Below are positions 10,022-21,480 of a DNA stretch of 64,000 nt, piece after piece. The notes under the pieces are model-generated. The model had not been told where the DNA came from, did no database searches, and saw only the letters and a list, made by a program, of their open reading frames with translations. The position numbers and the translations under genes were made by a program. Each line of letters opens with the position of its first letter. The first letter of the stretch is position 1. Origin of the DNA: Leptasterias polaris (Eukaryota > Echinodermata > Asteroidea > Forcipulatida > Asteriidae); NCBI GenBank assembly GCA_037783415.1, contig JAZGTN010000162.1, positions 62,001-126,000 on the forward strand, in the 5' to 3' direction.

Positions 10022-13000
10022 TCAATCATACATGGCAGCGTATGCCTCTTGTCCTTTCTTTATGTACGCCTCTTTTTCAGCGGGGGACATTCGCGAGACA
10101 AGTTCATCGGTAACATCTTGGAAGGGGACCGGTCGACCCCCGACCATCACCATCACCTCCTCTTCCTCCTCGTCATCCTCATCCCCACTGTCCATCTCAA
10201 CTGTATGTGTAATTGGGGCCGAGGTTGATGCTCCAATGAAATCATCATCGGAAGCACTTGCATCACTCTCGGCATCACTGTTTGCGTCTCCAGGGATGAT
10301 GGCTTGCGTCCCCGACTTCCGCTCGTGCGCCAAGAGGGCGCGTATGATCTCCTCCTTTTCTTTATTCTTGGAGGATGCTTTGGATGATGCGGATGCTCCA
10401 CCTTTGAGAGACTGGAGGTTTCCGGAGGTTGTGCTTGTTTCGTTGACAGCGCCCTCTATAGTGCTCTCCATGAGCCAGACAGGGCGCTGTTTTGTGGGGG
10501 CTTTGGCTGCTTGGTTGCCCTGGGAGTCCTCACCAACATTGATGGTGACCTGTTGGTCGTACATCTCAAAGCCAAGATTGCGGGAGGCATCCCCACTCCA
10601 AGCATTGTGAGGGCCATTAGCACCGGGACCTTTGCCGGCATTCAGTCTGGAAAAAGAGTTGATAAAGAAGTATATAAGTCTATTTCACTTTTCTTGTTTC
10701 TAGAAATGTAACGTTAAAACTTGTGAAAGTTTACCGCAACATGTGAGATGGCAATCTCACTCATCAACAGTGAGATCTCATTTCCAATCAGTGATACTTA
10801 GTCACAGTGACAGTGTGATCCCAATCCCACTCACTGCTAATGAATTGTCACCAGACGCCAATACTACTCATCAACAGTGGCATCTCAACTCCAATCAGTG
10901 ATACTTAGTCACAGTGACAGTGTGACCCCAATCCCACTCACTGCTAATGAGTTGTGACCAGAGGCCAATACTACTCATCAACAGTGAGATCTCAACTCCA
11001 ATCAGTGATACTAATAGTCAAAGTGACAGTGTGACCCTGATCCCACTCACTGCTAATGAGTTGTCACCAGAGGCCAATACTACTCATCAACAGTGAGATC
11101 TCATTTCCAATCAGTGATACTTAGTCACAGTGACAGTGTGATCCCAATCCCACTCACTGCTAATGAATTGTCACCAGATGCCAATACTACTCATCAACAG
11201 TGGCATCTCAACTCCAATCAGTGATACTTAGTCACAGTGACAGTGTGACCCCAATCCCACTCACTGCTAATGAGTTGTGACCAGAGGCCAATACTACTCA
11301 TCAACAGTGAGATCTCAACTCCAATCAGTGATACTAATAGTCAAAGTGACAGTGTGACCCTGATCCCACTCACTGCTAATGAGTTGTCACCAGAGGCCAA
11401 TACTACTCATCAACAGTGAGATCTCATTTCCAATCAGTGATACTTAGTCACAGTGACAGTGTGATCCCAATCCCACTCACTGCTAATGAATTGTCACCAG
11501 ATGCCAATACTACTCATCAACAGTGAGATCTCAACTCCAATCAGTGATACTTAGTCACAGTGACAGTGTGACCCCAATCCCACTCACTGCTAATGAGTTG
11601 TCACCAGACGCCAATACTACTCATCAACAGTGAGATCTCAACTCCAAAAAGTTGCTCAAAATGCATTATACTATCCAAAGCTACTGTACTTCTTGCCAAG
11701 TAAGTTTGTATTGCCATTATTTTTCAGAGTCATTACCAAACGTATACAGACCCTTTAAAGCAACTCCACTTTGCAATGTATAATGTACCCACCAACACAA
11801 CTTAAAATATCCCTCTATGTAGCAGGTCTCAACATTCACATTGGACCCCAGGCCAGTGATTTCAGCATTGGGCCAGTAAACTCATGTTCTGACAAGCACA
11901 GTGGACTTGTGTTTTTCAATTGAATAATAACAAACAGGCTAACTCTTGGTATAATATCTTTGTGAAAATCTTTTTGAAAATGGGTCTCAAATATAACTTC
12001 CAATTCTGTTGAGTATCAAAGTACACTTTATATGTTATGTATACATACAACAAATGACCTTGATCTTCTCTTTGTGCTTGTTCAAGTCATTTTGATTCTA
12101 GTCTTGAACAAATTAATTCTGGTGCAGTACAAATTTGAGCTACAACCCCTGCAGTCTTGTTGATTTTCCCCCAAAAATTGAGCCCTGCGTAGCATGCAAT
12201 TTTGCCACCTGTACCTCTTGTCGCTGGCTGCTGATGGAGTAGGCTCTAGGAGTGTCTTGGATAACTTGACGTGTTCTACAGCTTTCAGAAGATCAAAGAT
12301 TGGTTTCATCTGCTCATTGAAGATCGCTATCTGCATGTAGGCATCCTTCTTAGGTACAGCACTCTCGTCCTCTTGTACCTTACAACGACAAACAAAAATA
12401 ACAACAAGCTTAATAATATTCTTTGATTTTATACCTTTTGTGTGTCACAGCCAAGCCGTCTAGTGCAGAGGAAATAAGCTGTAGTGTTTGTAATCAACAG
12501 AGTGTGGGTTCGGGTCCCGGTCTTGACAGATAATGTCATTAAGCAAGACAGACGTAAAGCTGTTATGTTCCATGTGTTATGCACATAAAAGAACCCGGTT
12601 ACACTTATTGTTAAAAGAAGGTGTTTGGTAGGGTGTTTCTGGCATGACTGGCAGCAGATTGTACCGCATTACCTTGTCGACCCGTGCTATAAAAAAGGGC
12701 CTCATAATTCAAAGACTTAGCATTCTCGTCTTAAAAACATAAGAACGCAGGCCAGTAGTGTCATATCTCACAAGCATGATGCACTAGATGGCAATTTTTA
12801 TTAAATTAGGAAGTTAAAATGTAAAAATTAAAAATAGTTAATGGCCTGATGTTTCGACCCTAGTAGAGTCTTTCTCGAAGGCTAAATGACAACACAACAC
12901 ACATAACCAGGTACCAGTGTAACAGAAGCAGTCAAGTGGAAAGAAATGAAAAGATAGAGAGAGGCAGAAAGCACACAGAAAAAGCAACGGATGAACAATG

Positions 13001-16000
13001 AAAAAAATGGTAACTTGTGACTAAGCAAGTCATACAAGAAATTATTCGAATCGAACGCATTGCTGATTAACTCTTACCTCTGATCCACAGAATGTGCAGT
13101 TCATTAATCCGGTTAGCATGTCCATCAGATTACCAGCGTCAAACTCATTGTATTCTTTATGGCATTGAGGACACTTGAACAGCGTCTTGCATGTGGAGTC
13201 TCGTTCCTTGTTCTCGATCTTCTGTCGCATTCTGTCCAGTTTGTACTTCACCACGTCCACAAAGACCTATTGCAAAGTAATGTAAAAGTCAAACATTGTG
13301 AAATCTGTGACATCACATGTCTACAAAAGAGCTGCCTGGACTTTCTGTATACCATGCGGGATATTTGGCAGAGGGTGTCCCAGCCAAATATTCCTCTACT
13401 TTAAAATACTCTTTTCCTCTTGTACAGAGGCAACACCCGCTCCTCCAAGAATTCCTGAGATTCCCATAACACAATTAAGACACAATAGGACGGGGTACAC
13501 CATGCCATATATCGAGCAACAAATGTTCCTGCAGGCACAATTTGTACAGAGCTCTTGAAAGAAAACATTCTGCCTTATATTTTATGGTTAGCTTATCACA
13601 TTTTGGCAAGGAATTGTTGCTTATGCGAGCACAAACCTCACATTGCTATAAAGCATTCTTCACTTGAAGTAAAATTCAGTGCTTACCCTGTAAACAGAGT
13701 ACAGTAAGCGCCAGCACAGAATTCAGCCAGGGTCCAATTTCATACAAGCAGAAAATTCTTCTTAGCGAATTTCATCGATTAGCAAGAATTGAGTTGGGTA
13801 CCAGTCACAGCAATGTAAAGTTCCTGTTTTGTGGTCTGTCGTGGCCAAGCGATCAAGTGCATCAGACCTAAGCTTTGGTGGCTGAGTCATCAGGGTGTGG
13901 GTTCGAATCCCAGTCATGACACTGGTGTCCTTGAGCAAGACACTTAACTATATTTTGCTTCTCTTCACCAAGGGGTAAATGGGTACCTGTGAGGGCAGAG
14001 ATGGCTCTTGTGATTGGTTTAGCTTAGTGTGCTACATATTTTTGGCAGCACAGGATGTACTCCAAAGGGACCTGAGATTTAAGGAATGAAATAAATGGCC
14101 CAGTGACCAGAGGTAATAATGTTGGCACACCATGAGCATCACTAAGTGCGAAATTCGAGTGCTATATAGGAAGTTACTATTTTTATAATTGTATAAGTAT
14201 CAAGTAATAAACAACAAGGGAAATTGACTTGATAAATTTACCCAGTCAGTTTCCCTTGTGGTTAATTATTTGATACGTGAAATAAGTTGCATCCCTTGCT
14301 ATACGGCAGAATACGGTTGTATGTCTTCTGACTGGCACCCCAAACAAAGACATTGATAAAAAAGGGAGACTGCCAACATAGTGCTACATGTAGATAGTTC
14401 AGTTGGTAGAGTGTCGGCACGTTAATCCGGAGGTCATTGGTTCAAATCCCACTCTAGTAAATTTGTCTTTGTTCCACCTCAAGTGATGATTAAATTACCT
14501 TATAGTTAATGAAGTAGTAGTTGTGTCGGTTGGTGCGCCCATCAGGCTGTGTCTCCACACGCATCGTCTGCTTGATCAGCTTGTCATTCTTGAGTCGATT
14601 CACGAAGATTCTCAGCTGCTTCTTGTCAAACTTTAACAGCTCAGAAATGTCATCCTCCTGAATTTAGTTTCAAAGCAGATTGAAACGTGACATGGCCACT
14701 TAATGGGAATGTATATGTTTGATAATTACTCTTAAAATCAATGGCAATAATAACTTACACACATGTACTTGGTAAGATGTACAGCAGCTTTTGATAGCAT
14801 AAAGCATTTTGAGAAGCTTTTCACTTTGAAGTGATGTGGTTATGGGAAAAATAGATCTGTTTTTATCCCCAAAATTTGAATCTGAGAAACGTTTCTGTCA
14901 GAAATATTTCTCAGATTGTGTATTCCAATAATTGACAGGTTATTCTTCTTGCATGGACAAAACCGTTAGCCTTTTGAAATGAAATTTTCACAAAATTGTT
15001 TTAATGCATATGTCATCATTTATATAGGATTAATAAAATCGAACGGTTCTAAAAACCAAAGGTATACTTTGCCTTTAAAGGTGGGGTAATACTTTTTTTT
15101 ATCAGTTCAGTTCAGGTACACATTTATTTCCATACTTCTATGTAGAAAAACGATAAGTACATGTAATTATGGAGTAAAGCAAAACAAAATAACAATAAGT
15201 AGCAATACGCAGGATAATGTAATAAATAGAGTATGGGGCTGTTTTGATAAGCCGAAGCTTGTAGAAAACAGCCAGACACATACAAACAAACAAACAAACG
15301 AAAAACAAGCAGACAGACACGAAAACAGAAGGACAGAAAAACACTGGACAAAAACAGCTATACTGACACAAGATACATAATGTGATTCAGACGGATAATG
15401 CAACGAATTCATAATTAGCAAAAGAATGGCAGAACAGTTCAAGCAGAAGCAATACAAAATAATTAGGGATTAAGAGGTAAACGTGGTCGAGTTACTTAGG
15501 AGGGGAAGCTAAGATGCATATCGGGAGATAAAGTCACGTTTAAAAGAATACTTAAAAAGACTCAAGGACCGGTGAGACCTTATGCGCTCATCTATGGCAT
15601 TCCACACACGAGGACCGAGGAAGCGGATCGTGTTCATAGAATAAGTGGTGCGAGAAAAGTTTAGTGCAAGATCTAGTGGAGTGGCCGTGGGTTTCTTGAA
15701 TAGACGTAAAGAAGGAAGAGATGACTTTGGGAAGAAGGTTATTAATGAACTTAAACATAAATATCCCAGTATGGAGTTTATTAATATCAGCGACAGTGAG
15801 AGTGTTTAATTGTGCGAATAGAGGTGCTGAATGTTCTCTGTAGGAGTTTGGTAATGACCTCAAACAAATTTGAGAAATTTCTATCGGAAAGCCTCCTTGT
15901 TATAAAGATGGTATGGCAGTAAACATCCGGCGGAATTATTTTGTCTGAAATGCCCTCTTTGATTATAAATCAATAAAAGTATGTCAAAAAACGTGAATCT

Positions 16001-19000
16001 CCAACACTCACCTCAAGGCAAGTTTTTGAGATTCTAATTTCTGTGATGAAAAGATGTGGTTGGTACCCGCTGTCACCTTGCTAAACGAAATATGTGATTT
16101 TTTGTTGTTGTTTTCTCAACAAGTAGACACTGTATTCAGCTGATACTTTCAAAGGTGACTTTTATTGTATCTTTCTTAATAATTTTGCCTATAAATCAGC
16201 ATTACGTTGATAAGGGAAAGTGCATCCTGACACTTCATGGAGGCAACTTGAAAATACATAAATTTACACAGTCCCTTATTAAGGTGCCCTTAACCTACAT
16301 GTATGAAGGACAAAGCAATTATGGTTAAAAGTGTCTTGTTCAGGGACACAAGTGCCATAACTGGGAACCCACACTCTTACAATACCAGAACTTGAGTCCA
16401 GTGTGTACTAGATCACTTGGCCACAACGTCCCAAAATGAACATCATTTAAAAAAAAAAAACTAATTTGGGCTGAAAAGTGTTACCCCCTTCACAGTCCGT
16501 TCTAGCTGGTAGAGCAGAATGCGATACCTTCCCAACTTTTTCCGAAGCAATTATGGTTAATTGCCTTGCTCAAGTACACAAGTTTCATGGCCAGGATTCG
16601 AACCCACACTCTGCTGCTGTCAACACCAGAGCTTGGATCCGGTTAGCCCTGGTAGGACGTCAGTCAGTGCCACTGCACTGACGTCCTGGGTATAAAGATC
16701 CTGTACAATGCGAACAAAATTTTGAGTACAATTTTTTCAGATTTTTACCTAATTTGAGAAGCTGAAACTCCATTCATTTATTCTTGGTGCCCTTAACTAT
16801 ACTTTTGATGAGTTCAAAAACTAACAAATACATCCTTGGATGACATTATTTCCGAAAATAAGTCCGAGTTGTGCACTGGCGATGTGACTCCGTCGTGTTT
16901 CCGCCCGGAAGAAAAAACGTTGAGTGTTACGGGTTAGACAGCGCCCTCTTTTGTGGACTTGGTTCCATGTCAGTTGAGGTTGTCACATCGCCAGTGCACA
17001 ACTCGGACTTATTTTTGGAAATAATGTCATCCAAGGATAAAATTTACAATTCTGAATAGAGCAGGCGTAAAGTTCAGGACACAAGGAATATGTGAGTCAA
17101 GTTTCAGCTTCCTCAAAAAGGTAAACATATAAAAAGAAATTGTTATAAATTTTTTCGCAATGGCAGAGGACCTTTATACCCTGGACTCCGTCGCGTTGTA
17201 TGCAACAGAGGAGTCCAACCTGGGCTAGGATCCGGTGAACTAAACTGCAAGGCCATAACACGCCACAAGCCAACATGTTTCCAAAGACCAAATATTGATA
17301 AATAATATTAAAGACAGGACTGATACTTAACGCCCCTAGTCATTGCCTTGACAGCATGCCCCTTGAAATGTTACAAGAGAATTTTGAAAATTACTTCATA
17401 GAGGTGCCCTTTACCAAGGAGAAAACGCCTCGGTGCCCTTTCAATAACAAGCATCAGGCTAGACCTGACTAAAGTCCCAATCCCGTGCAAGGCCCTTCCT
17501 TGCCTCATCGTCAGAAAACTATTACTTTGCGCTCTGCATTCCCCAAACTGTTCCGCGCGCGGGACAGGGACTTGATGATCCCGCAGTTGCCTGATATGTA
17601 AATTTATTCACTTACGAATATGCAAAGTTACGGCGCATTACTTGTTGTCCAATTTTTTTATTTGCGGGGGGGGGGGTAAAGTACTTTGTCAAGGATCGAA
17701 ATGCATTAATATATAAAAACTACAAATTTATTTGAATTCAAGTTAATATTATGTATACATTGGGATTGGTGTTGTTTGCAATGCATACTTTGAATTGTTG
17801 ACAAATGCAATTCAACGACTTAAAACACCCACCCCCCTCTTCCGCCCGGCAGACATTCTGGAGATGCTTATGTGACATGGCTGGATAATCTTTATGATTT
17901 TTGTACTTGTTTAATTTTTCCTGTTTAATTCCAAATTCCCTTTTTACTTTCCCGATAGTGTTTTCCCTGAGGGGATGGCCTAAAATAAAGCCAGCCCTTT
18001 ATCAGTACTGATTGCCATTTGCATGACCATATTCCCTTTCTCCCTAGTGATAGGTTTATTACCTCTGCTTGTATGCAAAGATTTTTGTGACCCCTGGTCT
18101 TTCCCCCTAGACCATTGTTTTTCCAGCTAAGATAATTCAATTGCAGACCGGCAGTGGACTTGACCACATCACCTTTTCTGGTTGCTCCATCATTGACATT
18201 TCTGCCTAGAACTTTGGTCTGTTGTGGATTTGGTAAGTCGAAAATAACATTTACATTCTCACTTTTAATATTCTTAACTTTTCCACTGTATTTGACTTTT
18301 ACACGAAAATGGCTTTGTATTTTGACAAATGTATGTCAAAAGATTCTTTAAAGTACATCAGCATTTTATATCCGGCATTGAAGAGGAGTTTATTTTGTAA
18401 AGTCTGCCTAGATTTAATTTAGGGGCAGAATGAGAGTACAATTTAGCTCCAGATGTTGTGTTTAGTTTATTAAGGATAATCTCTGTGTTTTTAGTTTTGT
18501 TAGTTTTGGGTTATTTTACATTTGTTCTGTTGTCTTTTAAAACAATTGTATGTAAGTGTAGATATCAAAGGCATGTTGATAGCTTTAGAATTCATGTCTT
18601 TGCCCATGTCTAACTTGATTTATGAAGGTTTGAGTGCCTCATTTTATTCTGTATAGAGTTTTCTATTTTGTGTTGAACAAGGAATTGCCATTCTATCATT
18701 TTATTTGTTAAATCCCAAAATAACTCATGGTGTGTTTTATGGAAAGTTAGCGAAATTTAAATGTATGACTCTACGTGATTGACAGAGTAAATTCACTGTT
18801 CCATTCATGGAGGTGTGGTTTTCCCACAGTCTCAGAGATGCAGAATTTGTTGTTTGTTTTAAAGTTAATTTGCTGAGACAATCAGGTTTCAACTTGTCCA
18901 AGTCCCTTTGCCATTAGTTATTCTCACTGTTTTGGTTTTATGTTAGATCCATTACTGTAGTGGTCAACAGGTTGTTTATCATGTACTCAATAGATTTTGA

Positions 19001-20669
19001 CTAGTCTAATTCCTACTGAATATTCATTAAGTACATGTACCCTTAGGAGACTTGCCTACTGGAAACCACAAGTGGTGCATAGTTTTTCTCCCTAAGGCTG
19101 TGACCCAGTAGTGGCCTACCCTAGATTTGCTGTACTAGTTCTTTGGTCTTTAATAGATTGGAGTTGAGTTTACACTACTATAAAAAGGCCATTGTTTAAT
19201 AATCAGTAGGATATGTTTGTTGGGTGACTTAGGCAACTCTAATGTTCTTGTTACTGGCTTTGGTTTGCTCAATAAGTATTCACAAGAGAGTTAGTGGTTT
19301 GTTCTGTTTTGTAATGCAGCCTACAAGAAAACTAGAATGTAGTCATGTGTGTAGTGGAAATTTTATGTATTTTGTCTACTCAGTAATCATATCAGTTTTA
19401 ATATCGTATTTTAATTTCTTGCATTTATCCTTTTATATATCCTCATTTTGGTATTGTTTTTTATATCTTTGTCTTACACAGGTTTTCAAAGCTATTTGTG
19501 ATTTTAATTTGTAACTCGCTTTGATACTGTGTTGGTTTTTTAGGGTTTAGTTTTTTAAGTTTCATATTTTTTTGTTCATAGTTATTTGATTATTTTTCAA
19601 TTCCATTCTAAGCAACGTTTATTTCCATATATTATCATCAAGGAAAAAGTACAGTCAATACTTATTCGAATATCTAATTTATGGTTATAATGGAGTTTTG
19701 ATTTGTTAATTGTTGAATCCATTTCTAGGCTTGAGTTCAGATTCTAGTCAAGTTGAAGTTATTTGAATTGTGTGGTTCTTCTCCATTACCATTTTCATTG
19801 AGTTGATCAAATAAATTATCTTTTCTTTCTTGTTCCTAAAAAGTCAGTGGCCATTGTCTCTTTTTATCAAATTGCCTCGCGCCTTTATCCTCACTCGATC
19901 CTAGGTAAACAATTTCTCATTGCAAGCGAGTTCCCAAAAGCGGCATTTATCAGAAAATCCATTTTATTTATCATTTATTATCATTTATTTCAAAGTGTTC
20001 CATTTTTCCGGGTTACACTTACGTCCGTAGATACATGATACGATGATACAAACGTCACAGAGTAAGGTCACATAGTAAGATGAATACTAAATGAAAGGGG
20101 CAGCACTTCCACGCTCCCATTGGTTTTGTACATCTCCCCACGGGGAGATTTTTCTATTCAATGCGTGGAGTAGGAAACGACCCCGTCAAGTCCCTTGATC
20201 GCCACCACAATAGCTACATTTTGTCGGTGAGGGCGCACTGGTATTATATGTCTGTGGCTGCATGCTGGCGCGTTACATGTGTATTAGGGACCTCGCACGA
20301 GAAAGGGACTTGAATCAAGTCTAGCATCTGGCCTGCAAATAGTAATGTTAGATAATTAATGAATTACCATCACAAAACCTTTTCATCCCTGCATAATTCC
20401 TCAAAATATTTTGGACAGTGTTTAGCCAGTCCACCTAGGTGTGTATATGGAGTTGGGGTCCTCATTAAATTTAATCAAGTTAGTATAAAAAGGAGTTGGG
20501 ACAAAATGTTCCCCTCACTAACCTTAACAATGGGATTGCGCACAAGGATGTCAATAATAAGGGCATGCTCAATGGAGTAGAATCCACGCATAATAAATCT
20601 TGCTAAGCGTTTCAGCTCATCTGGTACCTCGGTCAGCACCGAAGGCTCGGAGATGGCTGCTGCATTCAT
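10022..20669 (-). CDS. GTF2E1: General transcription factor IIE subunit alpha (TFIIE-alpha), complete
   Basis: Large subunit of TFIIE, which joins the RNA polymerase II preinitiation complex, recruits TFIIH and stimulates its activities. Coding exons on the minus strand: 20669-20523, 14657-14499, 13266-13078, 12378-12215, 10646-10022; phases 0,0,0,2; 427 aa (human 439). The N-terminal winged-helix block begins [20 protein letters not shown] and continues [11 protein letters not shown] and [13 protein letters not shown]4 zinc ribbon has Cys134, Cys137, Cys159 and Cys162 (CPQC and CTFC), followed by [11 protein letters not shown] and [12 protein letters not shown]. The C-terminal third is Ser/Asp rich, with an acidic run [12 protein letters not shown], then [10 protein letters not shown] and [15 protein letters not shown], the conserved C-terminal helix. 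The 16 bases before the ATG follow a T10-ATAG acceptor at 20686, so a non-coding first exon is expected upstream. Confidence 0.96.
10757..11646. repeat. 107-bp satellite array with three-unit higher-order structure
   Basis: Inside the last GTF2E1 intron. The anchor TCATCAACAG falls at 10761, 10868, 10975, 11084, 11191, 11298, 11407, 11514 and 11621, giving spacings 107, 107, 109, 107, 107, 109, 107, 107. The 109-bp units carry the variant GATACTAATAGTCAAAGTG; units 1, 4 and 7 carry GAGATCTCATTTCC; units 2 and 5 carry GGCATCTCAACTCC. The array therefore copied as a 323-bp trimer. Each unit contains CAGTGA/TCACTG words in both orientations. Confidence 0.93.
11823..12187. mobile_element. diverged copy of the 372-bp CAGGGCTCGAATTT element
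   Basis: Colinear with the two close copies at 25562 and 27790: GGCCAGT, TTGGGCCAGTAAACT, TGTGTTTTTCAATTGAATAA, GAGCTACAA and AAATTGAGCCCTG at the right end. It is clearly older than those two, with many substitutions and several indels. It ends 27 bases from the GTF2E1 exon at 12215, so it lies just inside the donor side of that intron. Confidence 0.75.
12452..12720 (+). repeat. tRNA-derived SINE (family S2)
   Basis: GCCAAGCCGTCTAGTGCAG (A-box side), GTGTGGGTTCGGGTCCCGG (B-box side), then AAGCAAGACAGACGTAAAGC, AAAAGAACCCGG, GGTGTTTCTGGCATGACTGG and a tail CTATAAAAAAGGGCC. The same series occurs at 37105-37400. It lies in the GTF2E1 intron between 12379 and 13077. Confidence 0.75.
12835..12990 (-). 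repeat. dispersed repeat R3, minus orientation
   Basis: Reverse-complement copy of the repeat at 4140-4295: minus strand reads GACTGCTTCTGTTACAC, ATGTGTGTTGTGTTGTCATT, TAGCCTTCGAGAAAGACTC, CTAGGGTCGAAACATCAGG. This copy keeps the full GCCTTCGAGAAAGACTC arm that is deleted in the copy near CCT8. Confidence 0.65.
13842..14180 (+). repeat. tRNA-derived SINE (family S2), nearly full length
   Basis: Best preserved S2 copy in the window: GTGGCCAAGCGATCAAGTGC, GTGTGGGTTCGAATCCCAGT, GTCCTTGAGCAAGACACTTA, CTTCTCTTCACCAAGGGGTA, GGGTACCTGTGAGGGCAGAG, and a tail ending GCTATATAGGAAGTTAC. It serves as the empty-site reference for the SINE copies interrupted at 1563 and 16644. Confidence 0.8.
14188..14475 (+). 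repeat. tRNA-derived SINE (family S1) with inverted tail fragment
   Basis: From the right: AGTTCAGTTGGTAGAGTG, TCGGCACGTTAATCCGGAGG and GGTTCAAATCCCACTCTAGT form a tRNA-like head (14397-14460). To its left are the family blocks TGGCACCCCAAACAAAGAC and AGGGAGACTGCCAACATAG. At 14188-14280 the family tail TCAGTTTCCCTTGTGGTTAA is present together with its inverse TAATAAACAACAAGGG, forming a local palindrome. It lies just beyond the donor of the GTF2E1 exon ending at 14499. Confidence 0.7.
14700..15078. mobile_element. MITE related to the 370-bp AAAGG family (subfamily with ATGGCAATA)
   Basis: TTAATGGGAATGTATATG on the left, then CTCTTAAAATCAATGGCAAT, ACAGCAGCTTTTGATAG, TTGAATCTGAGAAACG and, on the right, TAGGATTAATAAAATCGAAC and GGTATACTTTGCCTTTA. 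It follows the layout of the copy at 8931 and sits 42 bases upstream of the GTF2E1 exon that starts at 14657. Confidence 0.7.
15110..15895 (-). pseudogene. LINE (non-LTR retrotransposon) ORF2 C-terminal relic
   Basis: Minus strand from about 15895 reads the C-terminal end of a reverse-transcriptase polyprotein: [37 protein letters not shown] and HGHSTRS in one frame (15588-15863), then [16 protein letters not shown] and SLFKRILKRDF after a frame change near 15650. The PRVWNA motif followed by a short Phe/Lys-rich end is typical of LINE ORF2 C-termini. The following 400 bases are AT-rich 3' UTR ending in AATAAATGTGTACCTGAACT. The copy is 5' truncated and frameshifted, within the large GTF2E1 intron. 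Confidence 0.75.
16310..16435 (-). repeat. tRNA-derived SINE (family S2) fragment
   Basis: Minus strand reads GTTGTGGCCAAGTGATCTAG, GAGTGTGGGTTCCCAGTTATG and GTCCCTGAACAAGACACTTT, matching the head and first tail block of the S2 copy at 13842. The 3' part is missing. Confidence 0.65.
16540..17280 (-). repeat. tRNA-derived SINE (family S2), split by a 584-bp element
   Basis: Outer parts 16540-16643 and 17228-17280 join, on the minus strand, into an S2 head: TGGCCTTGCAGTTTAGTTC, ACCGGATCCAAGCTCTGG, GTGTGGGTTCGAATCCTGG, TGTACTTGAGCAAGGCAATT. The element at 16644-17227 interrupts it between tRNA-like A and B boxes, duplicating GGATCCGGT. Confidence 0.7.
16644..17227. mobile_element. 584-bp DNA element with terminal hairpins and 9-bp target duplication (family F)
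   Basis: Bounded by TAGCCCTGGTAGGACGTC on the left and the inverse of TAGCCCAGGTTGGACTCC on the right. GGATCCGGT is present directly on both sides (16635-16643, 17228-17236). Just inside each terminus is a hairpin: GGACGTCAGT pairing with ACTGACGTCC on the left, and GGACTCC...CGTTG pairing with CAACG...GGAGTCC on the right. A further long inverted pair begins AAGTCCGAGTTGTGCACTGG near 16860 and closes near 17010. A second copy in reverse orientation is at 23870. A 9-bp duplication fits Mutator-like or Merlin elements, but no transposase is present. Confidence 0.82.
17281..20522. other. unannotated part of the large GTF2E1 intron
   Basis: Contains AT-rich single-copy-looking sequence. At 17335-17460 there are words shared with the repeat at 35953 (CATTGCCTTGACAGCATG, GGTGCCCTTT), and a G homopolymer is at about 17665. 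The stretch 17900-20300 shows no element, no conserved exon and no long frame that I can support. Confidence 0.5.
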
Positions 20670-20685
20670 TCCAGGTCAGTTGGTC

Positions 20686-21480
20686 CTATAAAAAAAAAGG
20701 TTTTCAAAAGTTTATGCTGACATTAACTTCTTTGCTTCAAATTGTGAAAATCTTATGTGGTTACCATGAGATGTGATAAGCCTATAAATTGTGTACTTGC
20801 TGTGTCATCTGCATATGTAGATGATACAGCAAGTAGATATAATTAGGCCTATCACATGGTAACTGCCCCCTGCTAGATCCCCCCCCCCAAAAAAAAAAAA
20901 TAAAAAAAAAAAAACATCAATCAGGTCCGTTGTTTTTTTTTGTTGTTTTTTTTTTTTATCAAATCTGTCTTATATAATTTGTAAATCCTCCTCCTAATTG
21001 TATTTGAAAAATGATACTTAACTTCAATATCCAAATCACACAGCTACTGTAGTACAATTCAAATCTACAACCATCACAATAACACTAACACAGTTGTCAT
21101 CAATTCAATGAACTGATTGTGACTGATGGGATGGCAAACATTTTTCTATTTTTGTGTCGTCTGCTAAACTTTGTTGAATTTCATCAATCAATCACTTTTA
21201 ATTTTTTGTATGAGACCAGACAGTGACACGAAGCTCTTATTATTTAAATTCTGTTAAGAATGTATGTACTGTCTGTAGTAAATAAACAATGCCACGTGCA
21301 GCAAAGAAATGAAATGGATTTTCACACAAATAAAAACATTAACTTTGTGGATGTGAATGTGATTTGTAACGTAAATAAACCTAAACACTTGAGGAAAAAG
21401 TCTAGTCTGGTGCACATCAAGTTTATGCATCATGAACATGTGAACGTCTGGGCACCATTGCTCATGCCACAATCCACAAA
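20686..21480. promoter_or_regulatory. divergent promoter region between GTF2E1 and RABL3
   Basis: The GTF2E1 ATG lies at 20669 (minus strand) and the RABL3 ATG at 21481 (plus strand), 811 bases apart. A polypyrimidine tract plus TATAG acceptor at 20686-20700 on the minus strand indicates a leader intron in GTF2E1, which would push its transcription start further toward RABL3. No TATA box is evident next to the RABL3 start. The segment also holds a 105-bp palindrome at 20759 and A- and T-runs at 20880-20960. Human RABL3 and GTF2E1 are also arranged head to head, supporting a shared promoter. Confidence 0.6.
20759..20863. repeat. 105-bp imperfect palindrome in the GTF2E1 leader region
   Basis: GGTTACCATGAGATGTGATA, GCCTATAAATT and ACTTGCTGTGTCATCTGC on the left are answered by AGATGATACAGCAAGT, AATTAGGCCTATCACATGG and TAAC on the right. 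The centre is CATATG. It is probably a short foldback element; it would form a long hairpin if transcribed as part of the GTF2E1 leader. Confidence 0.8.

Noticed and set aside
10032..10610. 192-codon plus-strand frame, the longest in the window
   Set aside because: It is the antisense of the last GTF2E1 coding exon; Ser-rich runs come from reading acidic and Ser codons backwards.
15124..15457. Cys/Leu-rich frames looking like membrane proteins
   Set aside because: They lie in the AT-rich 3' UTR of the LINE relic and alternate among frames; the hydrophobicity comes from T-rich codons.
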